Origin: Iodobacter violaceini
GTDB lineage: Bacteria; Pseudomonadota; Gammaproteobacteria; Burkholderiales; Chitinibacteraceae
Reading direction: 5' to 3'
Length of the DNA: 64,000 bases
Assembly: GCF_011601265.1 (NCBI RefSeq)
Contig: NZ_JAAOLX010000010.1
Location: 87,326-151,325, forward strand
Both the position numbers and the translations under genes were made by a program. Shown here in pieces: positions 17,560 through 25,762 of this stretch (its first letter is position 1; the number at the start of each line of letters is the position of its first letter). The notes beneath the pieces are model-generated. The model ran no database searches, had not been told where the DNA came from, and worked only from the letters and a program-made list of their open reading frames with translations.

Positions 17560-18792
17560 GTGACCAGAGATAGCAAAAACATCATTGTCGGGCTGGACAT
17601 TGGCACATCCAAGGTGGTGGCTGTTGTCGCCGAAATCAAAGAAGACGGCGCACTCAATGTAATTGGTCTGGGCTCGGCTGCATCACGCGGTTTGAAACGC
17701 GGTGTGGTCGTTGATATTGAAAAAACCGTCGCGGCCATCCAGTCCGCACTGGGCGAAGCCGAGCTGATGGCCGATTGTAAAATCAGCCAGGTCTTTACCG
17801 GTATTGCAGGCAGCCACATCAAGAGTATTAACTCTGATGGCATGGTGGCGATCAAGGATAAGGAAGTCACCTCGGCCGATGTAGACCGTGTGATTGAAAC
17901 CGCCAGCGCGGTTAATATCCCCACCGACCATCAGGTTCTGCACATTCTGGCGCAGGAATACATGATAGACGGCCAGGAAGGCGTAAAAGAGCCGATGGGC
18001 ATGTCGGGTGTGCGTTTGCATGTAAACGTGCATATCGTCAGCGGAGCAGTCAGCGCAGTGCAAAACATCACAAAATGTGTGCGTCGCTGCGGGCTGGAGA
18101 TCGAAGAAGTGGTATTGCAGCCACTGGCATCCTCGTATTCGGTACTCACCGAAGATGAAAAAGACCTTGGTGTTTGCCTCGTTGATATTGGTGGCGGCAC
18201 TACCGATCTGGCCATCTTTATTGGCGGCGCAATCCGCCATACCGCCGTCATTCCAATTGCAGGCGATCAGGTGACCAACGATATCGCCATGGCACTGCGT
18301 ACACCCACCTCAGAAGCCGAAACCATTAAGTTGCAGCATGGTGTGGCGCTGCGTCATATGAGCGATCCGGCACAGATGATTGAAGTGCCGGGCGTAGGCG
18401 AGCGCGGTGCACGGCAAATGAGCCGCCATACTCTGGCGGAAGTGATTGAGCCGCGTGTTGAAGAGCTGTATGGCCTGGTTCAGCAGGAATTACGCCGCTC
18501 CGGTTTTGAAGGACGCCTGTCCAGCGGCATTGTGATTACCGGCGGCGCCGCAATGATGCCTGGCATGGTTGAGCTTGGCGAAGAGATTTTCCATATGCCA
18601 CTGCGTATGGGCATGCCGAAATATGTAGGCGGCCTTGCCGAAGTGGTAAAAAACCCGCGTTATTCCACAGCGGTGGGTTTGCTGTTAATTGCACGTGAAC
18701 AATTACTAAAGAACCCCGTAAACCGGGGCAAAGACGGCGGTGTAGGGGATATTTTTGGCCGTATGAAATCTTGGTTTCAAAACACATTTTAA
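17560..18792 (+). CDS. ftsA: Cell division protein FtsA
   Basis: Actin-like ATPase that tethers FtsZ filaments to the membrane and recruits the divisome. Visible features are the phosphate-1 motif VGLDIGTSKVVAVV near the N-terminus, the phosphate-2 motif LVDIGGGTTDLAIF, and the C-terminal amphipathic membrane-targeting helix GRMKSWFQNTF. The length of 410 is typical. The start is GTG at 17560 after AAAGAGG, fixed by the family N-terminus. The gene's 5' end (35 identical bases) and its 3' end are both copied in the adjacent spacers. Confidence 0.96.
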   Translation: MTRDSKNIIVGLDIGTSKVVAVVAEIKEDGALNVIGLGSAASRGLKRGVVVDIEKTVAAIQSALGEAELMADCKISQVFTGIAGSHIKSINSDGMVAIKDKEVTSADVDRVIETASAVNIPTDHQVLHILAQEYMIDGQEGVKEPMGMSGVRLHVNVHIVSGAVSAVQNITKCVRRCGLEIEEVVLQPLASSYSVLTEDEKDLGVCLVDIGGGTTDLAIFIGGAIRHTAVIPIAGDQVTNDIAMALRTPTSEAETIKLQHGVALRHMSDPAQMIEVPGVGERGARQMSRHTLAEVIEPRVEELYGLVQQELRRSGFEGRLSSGIVITGGAAMMPGMVELGEEIFHMPLRMGMPKYVGGLAEVVKNPRYSTAVGLLLIAREQLLKNPVNRGKDGGVGDIFGRMKSWFQNTF

Positions 18793-18864
18793 TCATGAAA
18801 AAAGTAACGGCTCAGGGGATATTTTGGCTGTTATTACGTTGTGGTTTCAAAACACCTTTTAAAT
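18734..18864 (+). repeat. Tandem duplication of the ftsA 3' end in the ftsA/ftsZ spacer
   Basis: Bases 18734-18794 recur at 18804-18864 with a constant 70-bp offset: GGGGAT at 18745 and 18815, and GGTTTCAAAACAC at 18773 and 18843. In the copy the FtsA frame is still readable (GDILAVITLWFQNTF stop against GDIFGRMKSWFQNTF stop). The middle has diverged. Confidence 0.85.
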
Positions 18865-18934
18865 TCGGGTAAGGATCAGCGATAAGGGGAAACATCCCCG
18901 CGCTGTTTAAATCGGGCAACGCAAGGAGAGCAAC

Positions 18935-20113
18935 ATGGCATTAACTTTTGAAGTGCAAGAAGTTGCACATCACGTCAATATTAAAGTGATCGGCGTGGGC
19001 GGCGCAGGCTGCAACGCGATCAACAATATGATCGAGCACGCATTGAGCGGGGTGCAGTTTATTGCTGCCAACACCGATGCTCAGGTACTTAAACTCTCTA
19101 AAGCTACGGATGTTGTGCAATTGGGCACGACGGGCTTTGGTGCTGGCTGCGATCCTGAAGTCGCCCGCGAAGCGGCCGAAGCCGATCGTGAGCGCATTGG
19201 TGAGCTGATCAATGGCGCCAACCTCTTGTTTATCACGGCAGGTATGGGCGGCGGCACAGGCACGGGCGCATCCCCTGTGATTGCACAAATTGCCCGTGAA
19301 AAAGGCATTTTCACCGTTGGGGTTGTAACCAAGCCTGGTCTTGACGAAGGCTCGCGCCAAAAAGTGGCTCAGGCAGGTATTGATGAGCTTTCACGCTCGG
19401 TAGATTCACTGATTATTGTTTCCAACCAAAAACTGGAAGAAGTACTTGGTGAAGACGTTACCGTAGACGAAGCCTTCCGCGCTGCTGATGATGTACTGCG
19501 TAATGCCGTGGCATCTATCGTAGAAATTATCCAGTATCCTGGCCTGATCAACGTTGACTTTGCCGACGTTAAGACCGTGATGCAGGAAAAAGGGATGGCG
19601 ATGATGGGTTCGGCTTTTGCTGCTGGCGAAAACCGCGCTATCCGCGCCACCGAAGAAGCGATCAGCTGCCCGCTTCTGGATAACATTAACTTCAAGGGTG
19701 CGCGTGGTGTGCTGCTGAATATCAGCGCCAGCCGTGCCAGCCTGAAGAAAAGCGAAATCACCCGCGCCCGTGAAATCATTCAGTCGCATGTTGCTGAAGA
19801 TGCCATGGTTAAACACGGTGTGGTTTACGACGAAAGCCTGGGTGAACAAATCCGCATTACCATTATTGCTACCGGTATGGGCAATAACGCCAACAAGCCA
19901 CAGCTGTCTGTCGTACAAACACCGCAGCTTAAAACGGGCACAGACAATCACTCCGGTGAGCCAGACTGGGGCGCTTACGATTTACCACCGGGCTTCCGCC
20001 CAAATAACCGCAGCGCTCGTGGCTCTGCAGGCGATGTAGCTACCGTCAGCCGCAGCACAACATCTAATGTGGATATGGATATTCCTGCTTTCTTGCGCCG
20101 TCAGGCAGATTAA
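18935..20113 (+). CDS. ftsZ: Cell division protein FtsZ
   Basis: Tubulin-like GTPase that forms the Z ring. The GTP-binding signature GGGTGTG is at residues 105-111, the nucleotide-binding start is VIGVGGAGCNAINNM (18-32), and the T7 synergy loop is NVDFADVKTVM. A variable linker is followed by the conserved C-terminal peptide DIPAFLRRQAD, which binds FtsA/ZipA. The length of 392 is normal. A strong Shine-Dalgarno (AAGGAGAG) precedes the ATG. The 142-bp spacer before it contains the ftsA 3' duplicate and a possible small ORF. Confidence 0.97.
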   Translation: MALTFEVQEVAHHVNIKVIGVGGAGCNAINNMIEHALSGVQFIAANTDAQVLKLSKATDVVQLGTTGFGAGCDPEVAREAAEADRERIGELINGANLLFITAGMGGGTGTGASPVIAQIAREKGIFTVGVVTKPGLDEGSRQKVAQAGIDELSRSVDSLIIVSNQKLEEVLGEDVTVDEAFRAADDVLRNAVASIVEIIQYPGLINVDFADVKTVMQEKGMAMMGSAFAAGENRAIRATEEAISCPLLDNINFKGARGVLLNISASRASLKKSEITRAREIIQSHVAEDAMVKHGVVYDESLGEQIRITIIATGMGNNANKPQLSVVQTPQLKTGTDNHSGEPDWGAYDLPPGFRPNNRSARGSAGDVATVSRSTTSNVDMDIPAFLRRQAD

Positions 20114-20126
20114 TCATGAATGCAGA

Positions 20127-20159
20127 GCAGGTCAGGCACAGCAGCACAGCCTGATCTGC
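20127..20159. other. Hairpin in the ftsZ/lpxC spacer
   Basis: GCAGGTCAGGC (20127-20137), 11-nt loop, GCCTGATCTGC (20149-20159), 11 pairs with one G-U. No T-tract follows, so it is more likely an mRNA stabiliser or processing element than a terminator. Confidence 0.55.
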
Positions 20160-20277
20160 CCGCATGGAGTGTTTCAGACGGAGATAAAGGCATTGCCTAT
20201 TGGCAAGATTGCAAAGATCAATCCAGCACACTACCCGGTGCTGGTAAGATTGAGGTCTGTTGATTAAAGAGACCAAT

Positions 20278-21192
20278 ATGTTTCAGCAACGCACTCTGAA
20301 GACGACTATCCGCGCCGTTGGCGTGGGCCTGCATTCTGGCGAGCGGGTTACCCTCGTCCTAAAACCGGCCCCGGTTAACAGCGGGATCGTTTTCCAACGC
20401 GTCGATTTGCCCGAGTCGACGCCATTCAGAGTTACGCCTGCTCTGGTCAACGACACACGGCTCTCCTCCACGCTCGTCAAAGACGGCGTACGTGTCGGTA
20501 CGATCGAGCACATCATGTCTGCATTTGCGGGGCTGGGCATCGACAATGTGATTGTCGAAGTCGACGCCCCGGAAATGCCGATTATGGATGGATCGGCAGC
20601 GCCTTTTATCTATCTGTTGCAATCAGCAGGCATTGTGGACCAACACGCGGCCAAGCAATTTGTCCGCGTGCTCAAACCCATCGAAGTCTCAGAAGGCGAT
20701 AAATGGGTGCGGCTCTTGCCGCACGATGGCTATAAAGTGGCGCTGACCATCGACTTTGCCCACCCCGCATTTAAAAAATCAGCCCAAACCATCACTCTTG
20801 ATTTTGCTGACACCAATTATGTCAGCGAGATCGCCCGCGCCCGCACCTTTGGCTTTATCCATGAAGTGGAATACCTGCGCATGAACGGCCTGGCCCGTGG
20901 CGGCAGTATGGATAACGCGATTGTGATTGACGAATACCGCGTACTGAACGACGGTGGCCTGCGTTTTGAAGACGAATTTGTCCGCCATAAAGTGCTCGAT
21001 CTGGTTGGCGATTTATACATCCTTGGCCGCCCTTTGATTGCCGCTTTTGAAGGCTATAAATCAGGCCACGCCATGAATAACAAGCTGCTGCGCGCCCTGC
21101 TGGAAGATGAATCCTCCTACGAGATTGTCAGCTTCGAAAACCGCGACGATGTACCCAGCTCATTCCACGATCTGCCTGCCTTAGGAATCTGA
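20278..21192 (+). CDS. lpxC: UDP-3-O-acyl-N-acetylglucosamine deacetylase LpxC
   Basis: Zinc-dependent cytoplasmic enzyme catalysing the committed step of lipid A synthesis. Family landmarks are the N-terminal [18 protein letters not shown], the metal-binding histidine in [16 protein letters not shown], and the [14 protein letters not shown] and [13 protein letters not shown] segments carrying further zinc and catalytic residues. I chose ATG 20278 (MFQQRTLK); the frame runs back to TTG 20260 without family similarity. The length is 304. Its place after ftsZ is standard for beta- and gammaproteobacteria. Confidence 0.96.
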   Translation: MFQQRTLKTTIRAVGVGLHSGERVTLVLKPAPVNSGIVFQRVDLPESTPFRVTPALVNDTRLSSTLVKDGVRVGTIEHIMSAFAGLGIDNVIVEVDAPEMPIMDGSAAPFIYLLQSAGIVDQHAAKQFVRVLKPIEVSEGDKWVRLLPHDGYKVALTIDFAHPAFKKSAQTITLDFADTNYVSEIARARTFGFIHEVEYLRMNGLARGGSMDNAIVIDEYRVLNDGGLRFEDEFVRHKVLDLVGDLYILGRPLIAAFEGYKSGHAMNNKLLRALLEDESSYEIVSFENRDDVPSSFHDLPALGI

Positions 21193-21377
21193 TGTTTATT
21201 GTCCTGCGCCTGTTATTTGTACTTACCGTACTTGGCATCGCTTACTGCGCATTCAAATACCAGCGCAGCCAGGACCCGGGCTGGCTGCGCATCATCAAAT
21301 GGATTCTCTATTCCACGCTGGGCTTGCTGGTGATTTTTTTTGTAGGGCTGGTGATAGAGCGCTTTGGGGTGAGTTAG
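21192..21377 (+). CDS. Small inner-membrane protein co-encoded with lpxC
   Basis: Not a named family I recognise. It is 61 residues with two hydrophobic segments: residues 2-21 (FIVLRLLFVLTVLGIAYCAF) and 37-56 (WILYSTLGLLVIFFVGLVIE), separated by a charged loop with QRSQDPGW. The ATG overlaps the lpxC stop by one base (TGATG), so it should be translated by re-initiation after LpxC. A terminator follows directly, making it the last gene of the cluster. The tight coupling suggests a membrane role linked to envelope synthesis, but that is inference only. Confidence 0.75.
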   Translation: MFIVLRLLFVLTVLGIAYCAFKYQRSQDPGWLRIIKWILYSTLGLLVIFFVGLVIERFGVS

Positions 21378-21388
21378 CAAAAAAAGGC

Positions 21389-21409
21389 TGGGCTAAAGCC
21401 CAACATTTT
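21389..21409 (+). terminator. Terminator at the end of the dcw cluster
   Basis: TGGGCT (21389-21394), AA loop, AGCCCA (21397-21402), then ACATTTTT. Modest stem but correctly placed after the small membrane-protein gene. Confidence 0.55.
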
Positions 21410-21455
21410 TGGGCACATCCCCAATCCACCGCGCTGAGCTTTTCCCCGCCCGGCA

Positions 21456-21956
21456 TCACGCCTCCAAAGCCCTCAGCAGCTCTGCCATTCTGGCATCTAA
21501 TTCTTTAAGCTGATCCGCATCTATCGCCGCCAAAATTCTGTGCTCGTTAGCGACGTGCGCCGTTACGGCCTGATCGATCAAAGTAAAACCCGCCTCACTA
21601 AGCTTCACCAGCATGCTGCGGGCATCGCTGCTGCTGGGCAAGCGCTCTATCCAGCCATTTGCCTCTAAACCCTTCAGCCTGTGCGTCATCGTGCCGGACG
21701 TAATCATCAGCGATGAAAACAAGGCCGTAGGTGCCAGGCAATAGGGAGCGCCGGATCGCCTTAGCGTAGCCAGCACATCAAACTCCCAGCTTGTCATGCC
21801 AAATTCTGCAAATGTGGTATCCATCTTGCGCTGCAGCAGGGTGGCACAGCGCCGGATACGCCCAATCGGCCCCATCGGGCTTACATCCAGATCAGGGCGC
21901 TCTTTGTGCCATTGCCCAAGAATAATATCTACCGCATCGGCCTGTTGCGTACTCAT
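21456..21956 (-). CDS. MarR-family regulator, PecS-like
   Basis: Winged-helix repressor. The N-terminal segment ILGQWHKERPDLDVSPMGPIGRI resembles PecS proteins, and the winged-helix region is TSWEFDVLATLRRSGAPYCLAPTAL through SSSDARSMLVKLSEAG (the DxR wing). I chose ATG 21956 (MSTQQ) because GGAG lies upstream; another ATG at 21968 gives four extra residues. It is divergent from an EamA exporter, the known pecS-pecM layout in which PecS represses both genes and releases DNA on binding a ligand such as urate. The ligand here is not known. An inverted repeat lies between the genes. Confidence 0.85.
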   Translation of the reverse strand: MSTQQADAVDIILGQWHKERPDLDVSPMGPIGRIRRCATLLQRKMDTTFAEFGMTSWEFDVLATLRRSGAPYCLAPTALFSSLMITSGTMTHRLKGLEANGWIERLPSSSDARSMLVKLSEAGFTLIDQAVTAHVANEHRILAAIDADQLKELDARMAELLRALEA

Positions 21957-21976
21957 ATACAACTCCATCTGTCTTT

Positions 21977-22001
21977 AACTCAAGATTAATTGTCTTGAGT
22001 T
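21977..22001. promoter_or_regulatory. Probable PecS/MarR operator palindrome
   Basis: AACTCAAGA (21977-21985), 7-nt spacer, TCTTGAGTT (21993-22001): a perfect inverted repeat between the divergent regulator and exporter genes. A second, looser palindrome follows (TTGAAGATA ... TTCAA, about 22000-22026). Spacing and position fit a MarR-type site. Confidence 0.6.
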
Positions 22002-22162
22002 GAAGATATATGTTATCTTTAATTCAAGACATATTGCTAAGCCTGCAGTTTGCCAGATTTCAGCAAAGGCAGCTTGGGCAAAAGCTGTACCTGCCCAACA
22101 ATCACCAGCAGCAATATTTTGGCCACAGCAGCCCTAACCCTCATTCAATTGAAGGTATCTCA

Positions 22163-23074
22163 ATGCACAGATCCGCTAAAACCTGGATTGACAGCCTGAT
22201 CACCGCCCTTGCTCCGGCAATTTGGGGCTCGACTTATATCGTCACCACCCAGCTTCTTCCGCCTGACCGCCCTTTTACCGCCGCATTAATACGCACCCTG
22301 CCTGCAGGTTTACTTTTGATTCTGTTCAGCCGTGTATTGCCCCCCAAAGCCATGTGGGGTCGCTTGCTCATTTTGTCTGCGCTTAATATTGGAGCATTTC
22401 AGGCCTTGCTTTTTATTGCTGCATACCGGCTGCCGGGAGGACTGGCCGCTGTTGTCGGGGCAACACAACCCCTCATAATTATGGGACTGGTATGGATGCT
22501 GGAGCGCCGCCCGCCAGTACACCTTGCACTTTGGGCCAGCCTGGCTGGCATTCTGGGCATGGCCGCCCTGCTCTTAGCGCCGGGAGCAAAATGGGATTCA
22601 ACCGGTATGGCTGCAGCCCTGGCAGGCGCTGTTTGCATGGCACTGGGCACTTATCTGGCCAGGCAGTGGAAATCACAAATCCCTTTACTGGCTTTTACAG
22701 GCTGGCAGCTATTGCTGGGCGGTCTGCTCTTGCTGCCTGTGGCGTTTATGTTTGATGCACCTTTGCCAAGCCTCAATACCACGCAAATCCTTGGCTACGC
22801 CTATTTATCTGTCTTTGGGGCGCTGATCGCATATGTGCTGTGGTTTCGTGGCATTGCCCGCCTATCCCCTGTGGCCGCCTCGTCTTTAGGCTTACTCAGC
22901 CCCATCACTGCAGTGGCACTGGGCTGGATTTTACTCGGCCAAAACATGACGCCATTGTCCATGGCGGGTTTTGTCACCGTACTGGCCAGCGTTCTGGCCG
23001 TGCAATGGAGCGTACTGAGTAAACCCGATACTTCACGTTTTCAGCCATTTCCCACAAAGAAGAGCCCAGCATGA
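22163..23074 (+). CDS. EamA/DMT-family exporter, PecM-like
   Basis: Inner-membrane drug/metabolite transporter with two EamA repeats and about ten helices, 303 residues. The N-terminus (LITALAPAIWGSTYIVTTQLLPPDRP) is typical of PecM/YdcZ-like exporters. The start is ATG 22163 with GAAGG upstream; the frame is open to 22010 but the extra 51 residues are Gln/Asn-rich and not family-like. In the pecS-pecM system PecM exports a blue pigment; the substrate here is unknown. The stop overlaps the nitroreductase start (ATGA), so they form an operon. Confidence 0.85.
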   Translation: MHRSAKTWIDSLITALAPAIWGSTYIVTTQLLPPDRPFTAALIRTLPAGLLLILFSRVLPPKAMWGRLLILSALNIGAFQALLFIAAYRLPGGLAAVVGATQPLIIMGLVWMLERRPPVHLALWASLAGILGMAALLLAPGAKWDSTGMAAALAGAVCMALGTYLARQWKSQIPLLAFTGWQLLLGGLLLLPVAFMFDAPLPSLNTTQILGYAYLSVFGALIAYVLWFRGIARLSPVAASSLGLLSPITAVALGWILLGQNMTPLSMAGFVTVLASVLAVQWSVLSKPDTSRFQPFPTKKSPA

Positions 23075-23688
23075 ATACCTCACTCCATACCCTGATCGAA
23101 AAACGCAGCACCACCAGCCACTTCGATGCCAGCAAGCCATTGAACAACAGCCAGATTACCGAGCTGATGCGCTTAGCCACCCTTGCCCCATCGGCTTATC
23201 ATTTTCAAAACTGGAAGCTGATCGCCGTATGCTCAAGCAGCGCCAAGGCTCGCTTAAAAGATATCGCCATGGGCCAGGCACAGGTAGAAGAAGCTGCGGT
23301 TACTTTTATTATTTGCGGCACCTTAATGCCGCATCAGCAGTTAGCCGCAGCACTGCGCCCATCGCTGGATGCGGGGACTTTACCCCAGGAGATTGCAGAT
23401 AGCTGGGTGGCCTCTGCCCATGCATCCTATGCAGACAACCCACAATTACAGCGTGACGAAGCCATACGCTCAGCCTCCCTTGCGGCCATGACACTGATTC
23501 TTGCTGCCGAAGGCATGGGTTTATCCACAGGAACAATAGGCGGCTTCGATACACCAGCCCTGATTGAAGCGTTTTCTCTTAAAGCCGATGAAATTCCGGT
23601 TATCTTAGTCACCGCAGGCTATGCCTCAGCAGAGAAAAGGCCTCAGAAACCACGCCGGCCACTGAGCGAGGTGGCTGAGCTGGTATAA
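23071..23688 (+). CDS. Nitroreductase-family flavoprotein
   Basis: FMN-dependent NAD(P)H oxidoreductase fold, 205 residues. The N-terminus shows the flavin-binding R-S-x(n) pattern (EKRSTTSHFDASKPL) and the family LATLAPSAYHFQNWKLIAV block (residues 36-54), with the C-terminal GLSTGTIGGFD and VILVTAGYAS. It overlaps the exporter gene by 4 bases. Co-transcription suggests it modifies a compound handled by the exporter or protects against the same redox stress. The substrate cannot be told from sequence. Confidence 0.85.
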   Translation: MNTSLHTLIEKRSTTSHFDASKPLNNSQITELMRLATLAPSAYHFQNWKLIAVCSSSAKARLKDIAMGQAQVEEAAVTFIICGTLMPHQQLAAALRPSLDAGTLPQEIADSWVASAHASYADNPQLQRDEAIRSASLAAMTLILAAEGMGLSTGTIGGFDTPALIEAFSLKADEIPVILVTAGYASAEKRPQKPRRPLSEVAELV

Positions 23689-23696
23689 GCTGGCAA

Positions 23697-23721
23697 GGGC
23701 CAGTAGTAGCCCGGCTGGCCC
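23697..23721. terminator. Hairpin between convergent nitroreductase and AraC genes
   Basis: GGGCCAG (23697-23703), 11-nt loop, CTGGCCC (23715-23721). Perfect stem in a 39-bp convergent spacer, but without a clear T-tract. Confidence 0.5.
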
Positions 23722-23727
23722 GTGCAA

Positions 23728-24492
23728 TTAGCTCAAATAAACCCTTGGGGTCTTGCCGGTGCGGCTTTTAAAAAAGGCAATAAACGCACTATCACTCGCA
23801 AAACCCAAGGCGCTGGCGGTCTCTGATAGTTTCCCATTTTCTGCCAGCATTTCTACGGCACGTAATAAGCGCCATTGCTGCCGCCATTCTTGATAACTCA
23901 TCCCTGTTTCGCGTTGAAATATGCGGCTTATGGTTTTTTCACTGGCCGCAATTTGCTGTGCGAATAAATGAAGCGCTAAAGGTAATTGTTCTAAGTTTTC
24001 CTGCAAACAAGATACGCGCCGATCTAGCGGAAAAACCAGTAATAAAGGCTCTTGCTTAGCCTGATTAATCTCTTCAATACATACCGAAAGCAAATTGGCA
24101 TGCCGTGCCTGCTGCCAGTCTGTATCAAAATCTGCCATAGCCAGCCGCTCCAGTACGGCTCTTAATAAGGGGTTAACCTCAATCACCTGCACCTTGCCCG
24201 GCAAGACAGGGAACTGGCCAAGATCAAAATAGAGCGAGCGGTAATCCACAACCTGCCGCATTTCTGCCCGGTGCTTTACTCCTGGCGGTATCCACGCCGC
24301 CCTCGATGAGGGCAATAAGCAAAGTAAGCCATCTAAAGAGATACGAATACAGCCCTTCTTCGCAAAGAGTAATTGCCCCATTTGATGCTGGTGTAGGCCC
24401 GAATCATGATTACCCAGCAAAGAAGCAATCCCCACTACGGCAGCCCCAAATTGATCGGGATTAAATTTATCATTCGCGCCCAAGTACGCCAT
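23728..24492 (-). CDS. AraC-family transcriptional regulator
   Basis: 254 residues. The N-terminal cupin-type sensor domain (HQHQMGQLLFAKKGCIRISLDG, AAWIPPGVKHRAEMR) is followed by a C-terminal double helix-turn-helix (SEKTISRIFQRETGMSYQEW and LSETASALGFASDSAFIAFF with KTPRVYL). The cupin arrangement is common in regulators of efflux genes. It is divergent from the MFS exporter 100 bp away, so it most likely controls that gene and perhaps itself. The inducer is unknown. Confidence 0.88.
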   Translation of the reverse strand: MAYLGANDKFNPDQFGAAVVGIASLLGNHDSGLHQHQMGQLLFAKKGCIRISLDGLLCLLPSSRAAWIPPGVKHRAEMRQVVDYRSLYFDLGQFPVLPGKVQVIEVNPLLRAVLERLAMADFDTDWQQARHANLLSVCIEEINQAKQEPLLLVFPLDRRVSCLQENLEQLPLALHLFAQQIAASEKTISRIFQRETGMSYQEWRQQWRLLRAVEMLAENGKLSETASALGFASDSAFIAFFKSRTGKTPRVYLS

Positions 24493-24591
24493 GCTTGTCC
24501 GATTTTAGATATTTATTGTCCTTATCATTGTAATACGCCGTTTATGTTTTTTATAAAATCGCAGCAAGTTATAAGAACAAGGAATAAAAAA

Positions 24592-25722
24592 ATGGCTCGT
24601 ACATTTAGTTTAATACTCGCCACCCTGCTGATGATGTTTCCGCAAATTGCAGAAACCATCTATAGCCCAGCCTTATCGGATATCAGCCACCATTTTGCCG
24701 TGAGCCCTGAGCTGGCGGCGCAAACACTCTCACTCTATTTTTTAGCATTTGCTGTAGGTGTGGTTGTTTGGGGAAGAATGTGTGACGTCTATGGCAGACG
24801 CCCTACCATGATGGCTGGCCTGTTGATTTATGCCATCGCCTCTTTGATCGCGCTTTGCGTAAACAACTTTAACGCTATTTTATTAGCAAGGATGCTGGCC
24901 GCCTTTGGCGCGGCAGTGGGATCTGTGGTGACACAAACCATGCTTAGAGATCTTTTTAAAGGTCTGCAACTTGCTCAGGTGTTTTCATTAATGGGCATTG
25001 CATTGGCCATTAGCCCTGCTATTGGGATGTATAGCGGCTCACTACTCAGTAGCCATTTTGGATACCAAGGCGTATTTACCGGTTTATTCGTTTTAGCGCT
25101 GGTTTTGCTTATCTGGGCTTTTCTAGCGTTACCAGAGACAAAACAGGCGAAAGAAGCTGCCGCTGCTCCACTGCTAGCCACAGCAAAGATCATGCTTAAA
25201 GATCTGCAAATTTGGCAAGTTGCATTCTTAGTAGCTTCATTCAATATCTGCCTGTTTGCTTATTACAGCTTAGCGCCATTTATGTTTGAGCAACTTGGCC
25301 TCAGTACGCGCTTATTTGGCTATACGGGGCTAATCTTGGCCATGGGCGCGGGTGTTGGGTCAATCTTGAATAAGCATTTACTCAAGCATGGCGCTCATTC
25401 GCATCAGTTGGTGCTATTGGCATCTGTGCTAACAATTTTAGGCGGCATCGGGGTCTCGCTATTACAACACAGCTCCCTATTTGTCTTGCCGATGCTCTTA
25501 GTAGTTACAGGATTTGGAATCGCCATTCCAAACATTCTTAGCTCAGCACTACATGCTTATCAAGACCGAACCGGCACAGCAGGGGCACTCTTAGGGCTGC
25601 TGTATTACCTACTCATTGGCAGTGGTTTAACGCTAGCAGGATGGAGCCAGAGCCTAGGTAGCGTTATTTTGATCTGCGGATCACTTGCTACGCTGATATC
25701 CATGCAAAGAAGTTCAACGTAG
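24592..25722 (+). CDS. MFS multidrug exporter, Bcr/CflA-like
   Basis: 376-residue major facilitator with about twelve helices. The motif A loop is GRMCDVYGRRPTMMAG after the second helix, and motif C-like glycine-rich helices occur in the fifth helix (FSLMGIALAISPAIGMYSGSLL), both marks of drug:H+ antiporters. I chose ATG 24592 with AAGGA 8 nt upstream; the frame is open to 24406 but overlaps the divergent regulator. Expected to be regulated by the adjacent AraC protein. Confidence 0.87.
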   Translation: MARTFSLILATLLMMFPQIAETIYSPALSDISHHFAVSPELAAQTLSLYFLAFAVGVVVWGRMCDVYGRRPTMMAGLLIYAIASLIALCVNNFNAILLARMLAAFGAAVGSVVTQTMLRDLFKGLQLAQVFSLMGIALAISPAIGMYSGSLLSSHFGYQGVFTGLFVLALVLLIWAFLALPETKQAKEAAAAPLLATAKIMLKDLQIWQVAFLVASFNICLFAYYSLAPFMFEQLGLSTRLFGYTGLILAMGAGVGSILNKHLLKHGAHSHQLVLLASVLTILGGIGVSLLQHSSLFVLPMLLVVTGFGIAIPNILSSALHAYQDRTGTAGALLGLLYYLLIGSGLTLAGWSQSLGSVILICGSLATLISMQRSST

Positions 25723-25734
25723 ATTTTAATTGAC

Positions 25735-25760
25735 GGGCAGCAGGAGCAACCTTGCTGCCC
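25735..25760. terminator. Hairpin between convergent MFS and ABC permease genes
   Basis: GGGCAGCA (25735-25742), 10-nt loop, TGCTGCCC (25753-25760). Perfect 8-bp stem in the 40-bp convergent spacer; T-rich tracts are weak on both sides. Confidence 0.55.
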
Positions 25761-25762
25761 TC

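Larger units (their letters stand above)
17228..17594 (+). repeat. Tandem repeats of the ftsA leader and start region
   Basis: The gene-free stretch between ftsQ and ftsA is built of repeats. Two 131-bp units, 17298-17428 and 17429-17559, differ at only three bases. Each holds GTG plus 11-12 ftsA codons, a 69-bp leader with a hairpin, and the Shine-Dalgarno for the next start. Bases 17228-17297 are an older, diverged copy of the leader part. The real ftsA start at 17560 continues the pattern; bases 17560-17594 match unit 2 exactly. Confidence 0.95.

Noticed and set aside
17160..17600. CRISPR array or satellite as explanation of the ftsA-upstream repeats
   Set aside because: Only two and a half 131-bp units, contiguous without spacers, and they contain the ftsA start itself, so they are gene-start duplications.
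18690..18710. CACGTGAAC in ftsA as a second parS
   Set aside because: Only one half resembles parS; the other half does not match and the site is inside coding sequence.
22010..22162. N-terminal extension of the PecM-like exporter
   Set aside because: Gln/Asn-rich sequence from the operator region with no transmembrane character; ATG 22163 has GAAGG upstream.
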